61,803 nucleotides of DNA. It comes from Deltaproteobacteria bacterium. GTDB taxonomy: Bacteria > Myxococcota_A > Polyangia > Haliangiales > Haliangiaceae. Under the pieces are notes generated by a model, which was not told where the DNA came from, did not search any database, and saw only the letters and a program-made list of their open reading frames with translations. The stretch covers positions 1 through 61,803 of the forward strand of contig JAIOQA010000076.1 of NCBI GenBank assembly GCA_021413675.1, read 5' to 3'. Made by a program: the position numbers and the translations under genes. This document shows, piece after piece, positions 50,078-61,009 of the stretch (its first letter is position 1; each line of letters starts with the position of its first letter).

Positions 50078-51296
50078 GGTTCGTCTCCCGACATCGCGGA
50101 GCCGCCCGCGGCGAGCTGATCGACGCGGATCTGCGCGAGCCAGTAGTCGCGGACCGCCTCGACGTACGCGAGCCGGCTCGCGAGCTCGTCGTGCCTCGCC
50201 GCGATCAGCTCGTAGGGATCGAGGGTCATCGCGTTGTACTGGCGCAGCGACTCTCCGACGATCTGGCTGCGCAGCGGCAGCACCACATCGTGCAGGTGGC
50301 GGACGCGCGCGTGCGCGGCGGCGAGGCGATCGCGCGCGGCGCGGACCGCGGTGCGGGTCGCGACGGTGGCGGCCAGCGTGCGGTGCTCGATCGCGCGCAG
50401 CGCCGCGGTCGCGTGGGCGCGAGTCGCGCCGCCGGTCGCGAGCGGCACCGACAGCGCCAGCGCCGGGCCGATCGACCAGCTGCCGTGCTCCTGCTTCGCG
50501 GCGGCGCCGGCGGCGAGCTCGGGCGTGAGCGTCTGCCAGCGGGCCACGCTCACCGCGCGCGCGGCGCCGTCGCGACCGGCGCGCAGCTCGTCGAGCTCGA
50601 GGCTGCGGGCGAGGGCGTCGCGATCGAGCGCGCTGGTGTCGGGCGCGGCCTGCGGCGGATCGCCGAGCTCGCGGTCGAGGCGCACGCGCGCCGCGGTCTC
50701 GGCATCGAGCCCCAGGGTCGCGTCGAGCGCGGCGCGGGCGGCGCGCGCATCAGCCTCGGCGGTCGCGACCCGATCGATCGCGTCCTCGTGGGCGGCCTGG
50801 GCGCGGGCGCGCTCTAGCGCGGTGACGTTGCCGACCGCGCGCAGCGCGTCGGCGAGCGTGGCGCCGGCGTCGTCGGCGGCCGCGGCGTCGCGCGCGAGAT
50901 CGGCGGCGGCCTCGGCCGCGATTGCGCGGACGAACGCGGTGCGGGCGCGGGCGGCGAGATCGATCGCGGCGCGCGCGGCGCGGTGGCGGGCGGCGTCGTC
51001 GGGTCGCCGGGCGCAGTCGCGGCGGCCACATCGGCGGCGGCGATCCCGAGCTGATCGAACTCGGCGGCCAGCTCGGCGCTGGCGACCAGCGCCAGCGCGG
51101 CGGCGCGATCGGCGGTGAGGGGCGAGGCGATCAGCGCGTCGATCGCGGCGGCGTCGGGCGCGCCGCCCATCCACGCCGGCCGCGGACCGATCCGCGCGGC
51201 GACATCGCGCGCGACCGGCTCGAACACGGCGTGGCGCGTGGGGACGCACGCGACGAGCGCGAGCGCGAGCGCGAGGGAGGAGGCGACGAGGCGCAT
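50074..51296 (-). pseudogene. TolC-family outer-membrane efflux lipoprotein, frameshifted
   Basis: The N-terminus (ATG 51296, lipobox LVAC) reads to about 51010 as RHAVFEPVARDVAARIG...AELAAEFDQLGIAAADVAAA. The rest of the family sequence (ARHRAARAAIDLAARARTAFV ... VRHLHDVVLPLRSQIVGESL ... VEAVRDYWLAQIRVDQLAAGG) is in a different frame to the stop at 50074. One base is missing in a CCGACGACGCCGCC stretch near 51000-51015. Restored, it would be a TolC-like channel of about 407 residues with two helical halves, forming the outer-membrane part of a metal efflux system. It is coupled to the multicopper oxidase gene. No CusA/CusB partner in the window. Confidence 0.72.
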
Positions 51297-51569
51297 GCAG
51301 CAGATCCTGGGGGGATGCCGTCGGTATCACACGGCCGCGGCGGTGGCCAGCCAGCGGCGACCGCCGCGCCAGGACCGCCCGAGCCGGCCCGGGATGTCCG
51401 AGAGCCGGACAAGGCATCGCCACCGCCGTGGCCCTGCGAATTTCGCCTGCATCGCGATCGCGCCACCGCCGCGCCCCGATCACGCCACCCGCTGGCAAGG
51501 TGCGAGCAACCGAGGCTGCGCGGCCGGATTCGAGTTGCGCGACGCGGGCCGCGGGCCTACTTGTGGTGC

Positions 51570-52118
51570 ATGCCCGACCTCGCTCCTGAAGTCGCCCCGG
51601 TGGCTCGTCGCCGCCAGCCCTCGTACTTCTTCGCGGCGCTGCCGATGCTGCTCGGCATCGCGGCCGCCGTCGCGTTCGGCGTCCGCCTCTACACCGGGGT
51701 GAGGGACATGGAGCGCATCGTGGTCCCGGGCGAGCGCGACCTCACGCTCGACGCCGGCGACTACGTCGGCTTCCTCGAGAGCTCGAGCGTCGTCGATGGC
51801 GTCAGCTACAGCACCCGGTCGTTCTCCGGCTCGTGCAACCTCGCGAGCGCCGCGGGCGACGCCATCCGGCTCGACTCCCCCAGCGGGAGCACCACGTACT
51901 CCTTCGGCAGCTACGCCGGCCAGTCCTCGTTCGCGTTCACGATCCCCACCAGCGGCACCTATCACCTCGCCTGCACCGGCGAGAAGCCCTCGGCGGTCAT
52001 CGCGATCGGTCAGGGCGTGGGCATGGGCATCGTGGCCATCCTGCTCGCCGGGTTCGGCGGCGCCGTCCTGTCAGTCGTCGTGTTCCTGCTGATCTACCGC
52101 CGCAACAAGCGAGCCTGA
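51570..52118 (+). CDS. Small membrane protein with periplasmic beta domain
   Basis: 182 residues with a helix near 21-40, a Ser/Gly/Thr-rich extracytoplasmic domain containing two Cys (about 45-145, probably a jelly-roll or Ig fold), a second helix near 150-175 and a short basic tail (YRRNKRA). The fold recalls small cell-surface sandwich domains between two membrane anchors. No family recognised, and the strand runs opposite to the copper genes. Confidence 0.7.
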   Translation: MPDLAPEVAPVARRRQPSYFFAALPMLLGIAAAVAFGVRLYTGVRDMERIVVPGERDLTLDAGDYVGFLESSSVVDGVSYSTRSFSGSCNLASAAGDAIRLDSPSGSTTYSFGSYAGQSSFAFTIPTSGTYHLACTGEKPSAVIAIGQGVGMGIVAILLAGFGGAVLSVVVFLLIYRRNKRA

Positions 52119-52135
52119 CCGCGGCGCGGCGCTGG

Positions 52136-53107
52136 CTACCGCGCGCGCCAGGCGGCGATCGCGTCGCGGAGCAACGCCCAGTCCTGTTCAACCGAGGGCG
52201 GCATGTCCTCCGCGCGAAACGGCAGCGGTGGACCGTCGAGGAGCTTGGTCGGATCCGTCTGCGCATCCACGGTCAGGAGCTCGCTGAGCGGCGGTTTGGG
52301 TGACCTCGAGTCCCACATTCGCCGGATCGCCGCGTCGATGTCTTCCGGTGGCAGCGTGACGACGCGTGCGACCCGCGCGAGGTGCTCCTCGAACCGATCG
52401 TCGATCGATCGCGTCGACCAGCCTGGGTAGGCGCGCGCGAGCCGCGCCGCCAGGTCTTCGCCGTGGTGTCCAGTCCAGGCCTCGATCTCGCGGGTCGCGA
52501 GGTCGATGTGGATGCCTTCGCCCGGCATGTCCGGTAGCACGCCCGGATGTGTGCGCGTGATCGCGCGCGCGACCTCGAGGAGGCGCTCACCGGTACGGAC
52601 CACGTACCAGCCCACGTCCGGGCACGCCCATCGCATCACGCCATCCTCACCACGCACAGTGATCAGGGTGCGGCCGTCGATCGCGTCGGGATCCGCGGGG
52701 GACTTGAATGAGTCGTACCTGGGCTCGCGCAGCAACTTGTCCCGCGGCACGCCGACCAGGTCCGCGAGGGTCGCGACCCGTTCGTTCGCCCAGCGCAGCT
52801 CGAAGCCGCGCCACGGATACGCCGCGAGCTCCATGAAGCGCCGCCGCAGCCGGACGTCGTGGTCCAGCATCTCGCCGCCGAACCAGGTCAGCACGCGGCG
52901 ATCGAGATCGAGGATCACGCCGCCCTCGGCCCATCCCTCGACTGACCAGTCGTGGTCGGGCACGACCTCATCGAACTCGCGGATGAAGGCGAGGGTCGGG
53001 ATCGGGCCCCAGAAGATCTCGGTCTCGATCCACTGCCCCGAGTTGCGCGACCACCGGTGCTCGCGCCGGTCGTTCTCGATCACCACGAGGTCGCAGTAGC
53101 TCGGCAC
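52136..53107 (-). CDS. Unknown protein with internal duplication
   Basis: 323 residues from GTG 53107, with GGAGC upstream. Two halves look related: WAEGGVILDLDRRVLTWFGGE (about 59-79) then a basic helix and WRGFELRW, and GIHIDLATREIEAWTGHHGEDL (about 200-221) then ARAYPGWSTRSI. No signal peptide, membrane helix or known catalytic motif. Convergent with the small membrane gene and 28 bp after the thiC stop on the same strand, so it may be cotranscribed with thiC. Confidence 0.68.
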   Translation of the reverse strand: MPSYCDLVVIENDRREHRWSRNSGQWIETEIFWGPIPTLAFIREFDEVVPDHDWSVEGWAEGGVILDLDRRVLTWFGGEMLDHDVRLRRRFMELAAYPWRGFELRWANERVATLADLVGVPRDKLLREPRYDSFKSPADPDAIDGRTLITVRGEDGVMRWACPDVGWYVVRTGERLLEVARAITRTHPGVLPDMPGEGIHIDLATREIEAWTGHHGEDLAARLARAYPGWSTRSIDDRFEEHLARVARVVTLPPEDIDAAIRRMWDSRSPKPPLSELLTVDAQTDPTKLLDGPPLPFRAEDMPPSVEQDWALLRDAIAAWRAR

Positions 53108-53134
53108 CGCGCCGCTCCGCGATCCCCGGACTAC

Positions 53135-54903
<1,769 letters not shown>

Positions 54904-54930
54904 CTATGTGGGATCGGTCGTCGAGGCGGC

Positions 54931-54958
54931 ACCATATCGCAGCCGCCCTCGATTGCAA
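54931..54958 (-). promoter_or_regulatory. thiC promoter
   Basis: Minus-strand TTGCAA (54958-54953), 16-bp spacer, TATGGT (54936-54931). This places the start about 20 bases before the first riboswitch helix. Confidence 0.55.
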
Positions 54959-55037
54959 CGGCAGCGGCCGTGACGCCGCGCAGCGTGAACAACTGTGAAG
55001 CCGCGAATAGAACCGGGCGGTCGGTGGTCCTGCAGGA

Positions 55038-55676
55038 ATGGTTCGATCCCCCACGGTCCTCGCTAGCCTCGTGGTCGCCTCGCTCGGCGGCGTCGCCCGC
55101 GCGGATGGCCCGCTCGCCCGCGCCCACTGGGAGGCGGGCCTCGCGGTCAACGGCGGGCCGTGGGACAGCGCCTACCAGGCCGGCGCGCTCGACGGGCCCG
55201 CCGTCGGCGCGCAGCTGACGTTCGGCCGCACCTTCGGCGCGCTGCGCGTCGCGGCCGAGTACGAGATCGCGTCGGTCGGGCAGAGCGTCTTCAACGATCC
55301 CGATTCGTTCGACGCCATCGATCCGGTGCGAGGTCAGCTGCACCGGCTCGGCCTCGCGGTCCGCGGCCGCGCGATGCACGCCCAGGACACCGGGGCGATC
55401 GGCGGGTATCTCGAGGGCGGCGTCGGGCGTGAGACCGTGCTGTGGCACGGCGGCGGTCGCCTCGATCGCATGGACGTCTCGGCCGGCGCCGGCATCGAGA
55501 TGCTGCTCGGCCAGGCTCACGTCGGCGGCTTCGATCTCGGGGTGCAGCTGCGCGCGGCCGAGGCGCCGCCCGCGAAGTCCGCCGTCACCTGCACCGGCCC
55601 GTGCACCACGGCCACCCGCGACCAGACCCGCGACCTGTCGGTGATGCTCCACCTCGGGTTCGTGTACGGCTTCTGA
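55038..55676 (+). CDS. Outer-membrane beta-barrel protein
   Basis: 212 residues, with a signal peptide ending GVARADG. The remainder alternates aromatic and Gly/Ala in strands (HWEAGLAVNGGPW, VGAQLTFGRTFGALRVAAEYEIAS, RLGLAVRGRAM, GAIGGYLEGGVGRETVLW) and ends in LSVMLHLGFVYGF, a terminal aromatic as used by the BAM machine. Two Cys form a likely disulfide. It resembles OmpW/OMP_b-brl small barrels. Divergent from thiC; no direct link seen. Confidence 0.8.
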   Translation: MVRSPTVLASLVVASLGGVARADGPLARAHWEAGLAVNGGPWDSAYQAGALDGPAVGAQLTFGRTFGALRVAAEYEIASVGQSVFNDPDSFDAIDPVRGQLHRLGLAVRGRAMHAQDTGAIGGYLEGGVGRETVLWHGGGRLDRMDVSAGAGIEMLLGQAHVGGFDLGVQLRAAEAPPAKSAVTCTGPCTTATRDQTRDLSVMLHLGFVYGF

Positions 55677-55688
55677 TCCGTCGGCGCG

Positions 55689-56093
55689 TTACGCCAGCGT
55701 CGCCGGCGTCCAGCTCTTCGCGCGCCGCGCCTCGCGCGCCGCGGCGTCCTCGCTGTCGTACGCGGTGAACTGCGTCGGCGCGCTGACGAACTCGTCGGCG
55801 CGGACCAGCGTATCGAGGTTGATGACCGCGCGGCCCGGCGCGCCCGGCATGTACCCCGCGACGAACACGCCGCAGGTCCGGCAGATCAGGAAGTCGGCGA
55901 GCCGGAGCCCGAACCGGTAGCGGCTCGCGTCGGCCGCCGCGATGGTCACGTGCCCGCCCGGATCCGAGGTGTAGCGCGGCCGGTGCTTGCGACAGAACGT
56001 GCACCCGCAGACCCGCACCGGCAGATCGCCGGGCGTCTTCGCGGTGTCGAGGTGGATCGTCAGCGCGCCGCAGTGACACGAGCCGTCGAGCAT
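55689..56093 (-). CDS. GFA/DUF636 zinc protein
   Basis: 134 residues, the usual size for the glutathione-dependent formaldehyde-activating (GFA) fold. Cys clusters CHCG (7-10), CGCTFCRKH (about 29-37) and CRTCG (about 71-75) bind two zinc ions. The family was named for a Paracoccus enzyme, but most members have no proven activity. A TAGCGT hexamer ends six bases before the ATG. Confidence 0.88.
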   Translation of the reverse strand: MLDGSCHCGALTIHLDTAKTPGDLPVRVCGCTFCRKHRPRYTSDPGGHVTIAAADASRYRFGLRLADFLICRTCGVFVAGYMPGAPGRAVINLDTLVRADEFVSAPTQFTAYDSEDAAAREARRAKSWTPATLA

Positions 56094-56099
56094 GCGGCG

Positions 56100-56105
56100 A
56101 CGCTA
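56100..56105 (-). promoter_or_regulatory. -10 hexamer TAGCGT, leaderless start
   Basis: Minus-strand TAGCGT, six bases, ATG 56093; no Shine-Dalgarno. Confidence 0.5.
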
Positions 56106-56143
56106 GCACCCAGATGTGGCGCCCGCGGCTGTGCCGGTCCGCG

Positions 56144-57769
56144 CTACTGGATCGTGTACGTGAGCGTGTACGCGCCGCAGGTCGTGCTCGCGAGCGAGTA
56201 GCCGTCGACGATCAGCCAGTTGAGGCCGGCGGTCGCGATCGTCGCGCCGGTGAAGCTCGACTCGAGGCCGCAGCTGTCGTCGTTGCACGCGACGTCGCCG
56301 GTGTTGGCGCTGCCGTGGCGCAGGTAGACCACCGAGTCCCAGGTCGTGCCCGTGCAGGTGTTGGCGCCGACGGTCTTCGTGGTGTTCGGGCAGGTCAGGA
56401 AGAAGTAGCCGACGTCCTTGGCCGCGGTCGACGACTGGCAGCCGCTGGTGGCCTGGTTGCTATGCGCGGCGTCGCACGAGTTCGCGGTCTGCGTGCCGTT
56501 GGCCGCGGCGATCGAGAAGCCGGTGCGGCGGCCGCGCGTGACGTTCAGGACCAGCGCCCCGGCGGTCTGCGACGATGAGTACTGATCGGCGACGATGCAG
56601 TAGGTGCCAGCGGCGAGCTGCAGCGCGGCCTGGCTCTGGGGCAAGGAGCAGCTGTCGTCGTTGCACACCTGCTGCGCGCCGCGCGCGGCGCAGGTGCCGG
56701 CGAAGATCGTGAGGGCGGTGTCGAAGTTCGAGCCGTACGCGTCGACGTAGACCACCTCGGCCGCTGGCAGCGTGAACGTGTAGAAGACGTCGCGGCCGCC
56801 GCCAGAGCTGCACGAGCCGACGGCGTCGTCGTGGGCGGCGGTGAGATCCACGGTCCAGGTGCCGCCGGCGGACACGTCGATCGCGCCGGTCGGGCCGTCG
56901 TTGGTCGGGCACGCGACGTCGCTGCCGTTGCAGTCCTGATCGATGCCATCGCCGCACAGCTCGGCGGTCGGCGCGCCCGCGGTCGCGTTGCAGGCGGTGC
57001 CGGTGCCGTCGGCGGAGCAGATCGTCATGCCCGGCGTGGCGCACGCGCCGACGCCGATCGAGCACGCCACGCCGAGGGCGAAGCCGTCGTCGACGCCGTT
57101 CTGGCAGTCGTCGTCGAGGCCGTTGCAGGTCTCGACGTTGGTGGTCGAGCCGTCGGTGCAGATCGCGGCGCCCGTGCCGTCGCAGGCGATCGTGCCTTCC
57201 TTGCAGAGATCGCCGTCGAGGCCGTCGCAGGTCTGGCCCACGCCGAAGCCCTCGTCGGTGTTGCCGTCGCAGTCGTCGTCGACCGCGTTGCAGATCTCGA
57301 TCGAGTCGCCGGTCATGTCGCCGCAGATCTGGCCGCCGGTCGCGTCGCACACGATCGCGCCCTCGTTGCACTGATCGGCGTCGAGGCCGTCGCAGGGCTG
57401 CCCGAGGGTGAAGTCCTCGTCGGTCTTGCCGTCGCAGTCGTTGTCGATCGCGTCGCAGCGCTCGGCCGAGCCGTCGCCGGCGTGGGCGCTGCACTCGACG
57501 CCGGTACCATCCGCCTTGCACACCAGCGTGCCGGTGACCTGGCACGAGCCCAGCCCCTCGACGCAGCCGTCGCCGAGCGTGGGGAAGTCCTCGTCGACCT
57601 TGCCGTTGCAGTTGTCGTCGCGGGTGTTGCAGGTCTCGGTGACCGGCACGCAGCCGTCGACCATCGCGTCGGGCGGGTCGGCGTCGGGCGGACTCGCGTC
57701 GGCGCCGAGCTTGGACGACGCACAGCCCGCAACGACGAGCGCGATCACAGCTGCCCCCAACAAGCGCAT
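56144..57769 (-). CDS. Lipoprotein with MopE-type calcium repeats and PPC-like domains
   Basis: 541 residues, lipobox VAGC. Residues 30-275 hold several tandem MopE/putative metal-binding repeats of the form [16 protein letters not shown] (e.g. [32 protein letters not shown]), each with paired Cys and Asp-rich calcium loops. After about 290 two beta domains follow, with [20 protein letters not shown] and [19 protein letters not shown], resembling pre-peptidase (PPC) domains. Proteins of this type are surface or secreted, and MopE itself binds copper. No protease domain is attached. Confidence 0.88.
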   Translation of the reverse strand: MRLLGAAVIALVVAGCASSKLGADASPPDADPPDAMVDGCVPVTETCNTRDDNCNGKVDEDFPTLGDGCVEGLGSCQVTGTLVCKADGTGVECSAHAGDGSAERCDAIDNDCDGKTDEDFTLGQPCDGLDADQCNEGAIVCDATGGQICGDMTGDSIEICNAVDDDCDGNTDEGFGVGQTCDGLDGDLCKEGTIACDGTGAAICTDGSTTNVETCNGLDDDCQNGVDDGFALGVACSIGVGACATPGMTICSADGTGTACNATAGAPTAELCGDGIDQDCNGSDVACPTNDGPTGAIDVSAGGTWTVDLTAAHDDAVGSCSSGGGRDVFYTFTLPAAEVVYVDAYGSNFDTALTIFAGTCAARGAQQVCNDDSCSLPQSQAALQLAAGTYCIVADQYSSSQTAGALVLNVTRGRRTGFSIAAANGTQTANSCDAAHSNQATSGCQSSTAAKDVGYFFLTCPNTTKTVGANTCTGTTWDSVVYLRHGSANTGDVACNDDSCGLESSFTGATIATAGLNWLIVDGYSLASTTCGAYTLTYTIQ

Positions 57770-57775
57770 CCGGCG

Positions 57776-57781
57776 CGCATA
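57776..57781 (-). promoter_or_regulatory. -10-like hexamer TATGCG, leaderless start
   Basis: Minus-strand TATGCG, six bases, ATG 57769. The match is weaker at the last position than at the other sites. Confidence 0.35.
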
Positions 57782-57846
57782 ACACGGTCGGGCGGTCCGA
57801 TCTACGGCGTTCGCCAGGACGGGGGCGAGGTGATACGACTTGCCTC

Positions 57847-58839
57847 ATGGACACCGAGCCGAGACGCCTGCCCGTGGTGAACGCGGCGACCGCTGCGCCC
57901 CTCGACCTCTCGCCCGACGAGCTCGAGGACGGCATCCGGCGCCTGCGCCGCGAGAAGAACGCGGTGATCCTCGCGCACTACTACCAGGAGTCGGAGATCC
58001 AGGATCTCGCCGACTTCGTAGGCGACTCGCTGCAGCTGTCGCAGGCCGCGGCCACGACCCAGGCTGACGTCATCGTCTTCGCCGGCGTGCACTTCATGGC
58101 CGAGACCGCGAAGATCTTGAACCCGAACAAGATCGTCGTCGTGCCCGACCTCGAGGCTGGCTGCTCGCTCGCCGATGGCTGTCCGGCGCCGGCGTTCGCG
58201 CGCTGGCTCGAGCAGTACCCGGGCCACACGGTGGTCAGCTACATCAACTGCTCGGCCGAGGTGAAGGCGCTGTCCGACGTGATCTGCACGTCGTCGAACG
58301 CCGTGAAGATCGTGAAGGCGCTCGGCGATCAGAAGATCGTGTTCGCGCCCGACAAGCACCTCGGCGCGTTCGTCGCCAAGCAGGCGCAGCGCCCGGATCT
58401 GGTGTTCTGGCAGGGCACCTGCATGGTGCACGAGACGTTCAGCGAGCGGCGCCTGCTCGCGCTCATGGCCGCGCACCCGAAGGCCGAGGTCATCGCGCAC
58501 CCCGAGTGCCACGCCGGGATCCTGCGCCACGCGACCCACATCGCGTCGACGTCAGGGCTCATCACGTACGCCAAGAACAGCCCGGTGCAGGAGTTCATCG
58601 TCGCGACCGAGGCCGGCATCCTGCACAAGATGGCGGCCGAGGCCCCGGGCAAGCTGCTGATCCCGGCGCCGCCCGAGGACGAGAGCTGCGCGTGCAACGT
58701 GTGCCCGCACATGCGCCGCAACACGCTCGAGAAGCTCTACCTGTGCCTGCGCGATCTCGCGCCGCAGGTCGACGTGCCCGAGCCGGTGCGGGTGCGCGCG
58801 CTGGCGCCGATCCAGCGCATGCTCGAGATGAGCCGCTGA
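57847..58839 (+). CDS. nadA: Quinolinate synthase NadA
   Basis: 330 residues, typical of this form. It condenses iminoaspartate (normally made by NadB) with dihydroxyacetone phosphate to quinolinate, the precursor of NAD. The 4Fe-4S cluster ligands are probably C106 ([10 protein letters not shown]), C192 (QGTCMVHE) and one of C281-C286 ([10 protein letters not shown]). Other motifs: [34 protein letters not shown] and HPECHAG. No nadB or nadC in the window. TGATACGAC, an extended -10-like site, ends seven bases before the ATG. Confidence 0.97.
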   Translation: MDTEPRRLPVVNAATAAPLDLSPDELEDGIRRLRREKNAVILAHYYQESEIQDLADFVGDSLQLSQAAATTQADVIVFAGVHFMAETAKILNPNKIVVVPDLEAGCSLADGCPAPAFARWLEQYPGHTVVSYINCSAEVKALSDVICTSSNAVKIVKALGDQKIVFAPDKHLGAFVAKQAQRPDLVFWQGTCMVHETFSERRLLALMAAHPKAEVIAHPECHAGILRHATHIASTSGLITYAKNSPVQEFIVATEAGILHKMAAEAPGKLLIPAPPEDESCACNVCPHMRRNTLEKLYLCLRDLAPQVDVPEPVRVRALAPIQRMLEMSR

Positions 58840-58841
58840 CA

Positions 58842-59627
58842 TTGAGGGCCGCCGCGATCGCCGCGCTGCTGCTCGCCGCGTGCGCGCGTGAGGTGGCGCA
58901 GCCGGCCGCGCCGGCGCGCGTCGACGATGCCGGTGTGATCGATGGGGGCGCGCCGATCGCGTCCGCCGGTCAGCTCGTGGTCGGCGTGGTCGACGGCTGG
59001 GATGTCACGGCCGCCACGCTCGTGCGCTTCGAGCGGGCGGGGCAGGGCTGGCGCGCGGTCGGCGAACCGTGGCCGGCGGTGATCGGCCGCAACGGCGTGG
59101 CGTGGGGCCGCGGCCTGCACGGCGATGGCGCGCCCGCCGGCGCGGCCGGCCCGGTCAAGCGCGAGGGCGATGGCCGCGCGCCCGCCGGCGCGTTCGCGAT
59201 CGCCGACAGCTACGGCTACGCCGCGAGCGCGCTGTCCGGCGCCCGGACGAGCTACCACGGGCTCGACGCCGGCTGGCGCTGCGTCGACGATCCGGCCTCG
59301 ACCCGCTACAACCGCGTGTTCGACGCCGCCGGCGCGCCGATCGACTGGACCTCGGCCGAGGAGATGCGCCGGCCCGACGAGCTCTACACCTGGGTCATCT
59401 CGATCGCGCACAACCCGGGCGCGGTCGCGGGCGGCGGCAGCTGCATCTTCTTCCACGTGTGGAGCGGCGCGGGCTCCTCGACCGCGGGCTGCACCGCGAT
59501 GGCGCAGGAACGGATCGAGGGCCTGCTCACGTGGCTCGATCCCGCGAAGCATCCGGCGTACGTGCTGCTGCCGCGCGCGGAGTACCAGGCGCTCGCGGCG
59601 GCGTGGGGCCTGCCGTCGCTGCCGTAG
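58842..59627 (+). CDS. YkuD-like L,D-transpeptidase lipoprotein
   Basis: 261 residues from a TTG start two bases after nadA stops; an alternative start is not evident. Lipobox LLAAC then an Ala/Asp linker. The catalytic core has RNGVAWGRGLH, the KREGDGRAPAGAF substrate loop and CIFFHVWSGAGSSTAGCTAM, where His and the Cys of AGC correspond to the HxGxx...SxGCxR active site of L,D-transpeptidases; the usual Arg after the Cys is Thr. It may crosslink or hydrolyse peptidoglycan. Association with nadA is positional only. Confidence 0.78.
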   Translation: MRAAAIAALLLAACAREVAQPAAPARVDDAGVIDGGAPIASAGQLVVGVVDGWDVTAATLVRFERAGQGWRAVGEPWPAVIGRNGVAWGRGLHGDGAPAGAAGPVKREGDGRAPAGAFAIADSYGYAASALSGARTSYHGLDAGWRCVDDPASTRYNRVFDAAGAPIDWTSAEEMRRPDELYTWVISIAHNPGAVAGGGSCIFFHVWSGAGSSTAGCTAMAQERIEGLLTWLDPAKHPAYVLLPRAEYQALAAAWGLPSLP

Positions 59628-59691
59628 CGTCGCGGCGCCCGGATGGTCCGGCCGTCGCTCCGTCGACGATCACACGTCCGGACGAATCGCC

Positions 59692-59719
59692 TTGCCGCTT
59701 CTTGCCAGCTGGTTAGGGT
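59692..59719 (+). promoter_or_regulatory. Promoter of eCIS-core mini-gene
   Basis: TTGCCG, 16-bp spacer, TAGGGT, then six bases to ATG 59726. Confidence 0.5.
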
Positions 59720-59725
59720 GACTGG

Positions 59726-60049
59726 ATGCGGATGGGATTGAACGACGACGCGGCGCTCGAGCGCGAGGCCGACATCATGGGTAGCCGCGCGAGCCTCGGG
59801 TCGCCGATCTCGGCGGCGATGGATCGCGCTTTCGGTGCCGACTTCTCGGATGTGCGCGTGCACGAGGGCGGCGGCGATGCCGCCGCGCTCGGCGCCCTCG
59901 CGTACACCGGCGGCAGCGACGTCCACTTCCGTCAAGGCGCCTACGATCCGGGGAGCCGCGGCGGCCAGGAGCTGCTCGGCCACGAGCTCGCCCACGTCGT
60001 GCAGCAGCGGCAGGGCGCGGTCTCCGCGTTCGGCCACCTCGCCGAGTGA
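59726..60049 (+). CDS. Orphan eCIS-core (DUF4157) mini-protein
   Basis: 107 residues only. It contains the complete DUF4157 hallmark: MGSRASLGSPISAAMDRAFGADFSDVRVHEGG near the start, ALAYTGGSDVHFRQGAYDP, and the zinc-protease motif GHELAHVVQQ (H86, E87, H90). In eCIS (contractile injection systems) this domain marks toxins and cargo loaded in the tube, usually at the N-terminus of long proteins. Here it is alone, with no toxin domain behind it and no eCIS structural genes in the window. A free mini-protein, or the remains of a longer effector. Confidence 0.85.
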   Translation: MRMGLNDDAALEREADIMGSRASLGSPISAAMDRAFGADFSDVRVHEGGGDAAALGALAYTGGSDVHFRQGAYDPGSRGGQELLGHELAHVVQQRQGAVSAFGHLAE

Positions 60050-60088
60050 TCGCGGGCTGAGCTGTTTCCGCTCCGAGCGGCGATTTAT

Positions 60089-60117
60089 CTGTCATCGCGG
60101 ATGACTTCCGCTATGGT
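60089..60117 (+). promoter_or_regulatory. Promoter of YeeE/YedE pair
   Basis: CTGTCA, 17-bp spacer, TATGGT, then six bases to ATG 60124. Confidence 0.5.
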
Positions 60118-60123
60118 AGCGGG

Positions 60124-60537
60124 ATGTCCGTTCTCGCTCCCCTGGCCGGCGGTGCCCTCATCGGCACCGGCGCGGCGCTCGCGCTGGCCGTCGACGGCCG
60201 CATCGCGGGTGTCAGCGGTGTCCTCGGCCGCCTGGTGTTCGGTGGTGATGGCCGCGGGTTTCGCGGCGCGTTCCTGCTCGGGCTGATCGCGATGGGCGTG
60301 CTCGGCGCGCTCGCCGCGCCGGCCGCGATCGGCCGCGCGCACGTCAGCCTGCCGCTGGTCGCGGTCGCCGGCGCGCTGGTCGGCTGGGGCACGCGCGTCG
60401 GCAACGGCTGCACGAGCGGCCACGGCGTCTGCGGCATCGGCCGGTTCTCGGGGCGCAGCCTCGTGGCGGTGATGGTGTTCATGGCGACCGGCGGGATCAC
60501 CGTCGCGGTGGCGCGGGCGATCGGAGTCGGGTCGTGA
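60124..60537 (+). CDS. YeeE/YedE half-transporter subunit 1
   Basis: 137 residues with four hydrophobic segments and the family signature NGCTSGHGVCGIGRFS (about 100-115), which lines the thiosulfate/sulfur transport path in YeeE proteins through its conserved Cys. This is the N-terminal half of a split YeeE/YedE (PmpA-like); the next gene is the other half. The stop overlaps the next GTG. Confidence 0.9.
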   Translation: MSVLAPLAGGALIGTGAALALAVDGRIAGVSGVLGRLVFGGDGRGFRGAFLLGLIAMGVLGALAAPAAIGRAHVSLPLVAVAGALVGWGTRVGNGCTSGHGVCGIGRFSGRSLVAVMVFMATGGITVAVARAIGVGS

Positions 60538-60941
60538 GGTTCGTGCCCGCGTTCGTCGCCGGCGCGCTGTTCGGCCTCGGCTTGCTCGTGAGCGGCATGA
60601 CCGATCCCGCGAACGTCACCGCGTTCCTGAACGTCGGCGGCGCGTGGGATCCGAGCCTGGCGTTCGTGATGGTCGGCGCGATCGGGGTGTTCGCCGCCGT
60701 GTACCGCGTGATCGCGCCCCGGCGGCGATCGCTGCGCGGCGGGCCGCTGCATCTGCCGACCGCGACGCACGTCGACGGCGCGCTCCTCGGTGGCGCGGCG
60801 GTGTTCGGGATCGGCTGGGGGCTCGCGGGCTACTGCCCGGGCCCCGCGATCGTGTCCGCGGCGTCGGGCGCGGCGCCGGCGCTGGTGTTCGTCGTCGCGA
60901 TGATCGCGGGCATGGCAATCGCCGGCCCGCGCCGCGGCTAG
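60534..60941 (+). CDS. YeeE/YedE half-transporter subunit 2 (DUF6691)
   Basis: 135 residues from a GTG that overlaps the previous gene (GTGA). It has about four membrane segments, the signature GLGLLVSGMTDPANV near the start and GWGLAGYCPGPAIVS, in which the Cys belongs to the second pseudo-symmetric pore motif. The two genes together equal one full-length YeeE. Probable thiosulfate or sulfide-related uptake. Confidence 0.9.
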   Translation: MRFVPAFVAGALFGLGLLVSGMTDPANVTAFLNVGGAWDPSLAFVMVGAIGVFAAVYRVIAPRRRSLRGGPLHLPTATHVDGALLGGAAVFGIGWGLAGYCPGPAIVSAASGAAPALVFVVAMIAGMAIAGPRRG

Positions 60942-60997
60942 CGCGCGTGGCGCGGTCGGAACGATCGCGGCCGGGTTGATCGATCGCGGGAGCATGC

Positions 60998-61003
60998 GAT
61001 GAT
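60998..61003 (+). promoter_or_regulatory. -10-like hexamer GATGAT, leaderless start
   Basis: GATGAT ends six bases before ATG 61010. The first base departs from TANNNT, so this is weaker than the other sites. Confidence 0.35.
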
Positions 61004-61009
61004 GCCGCC

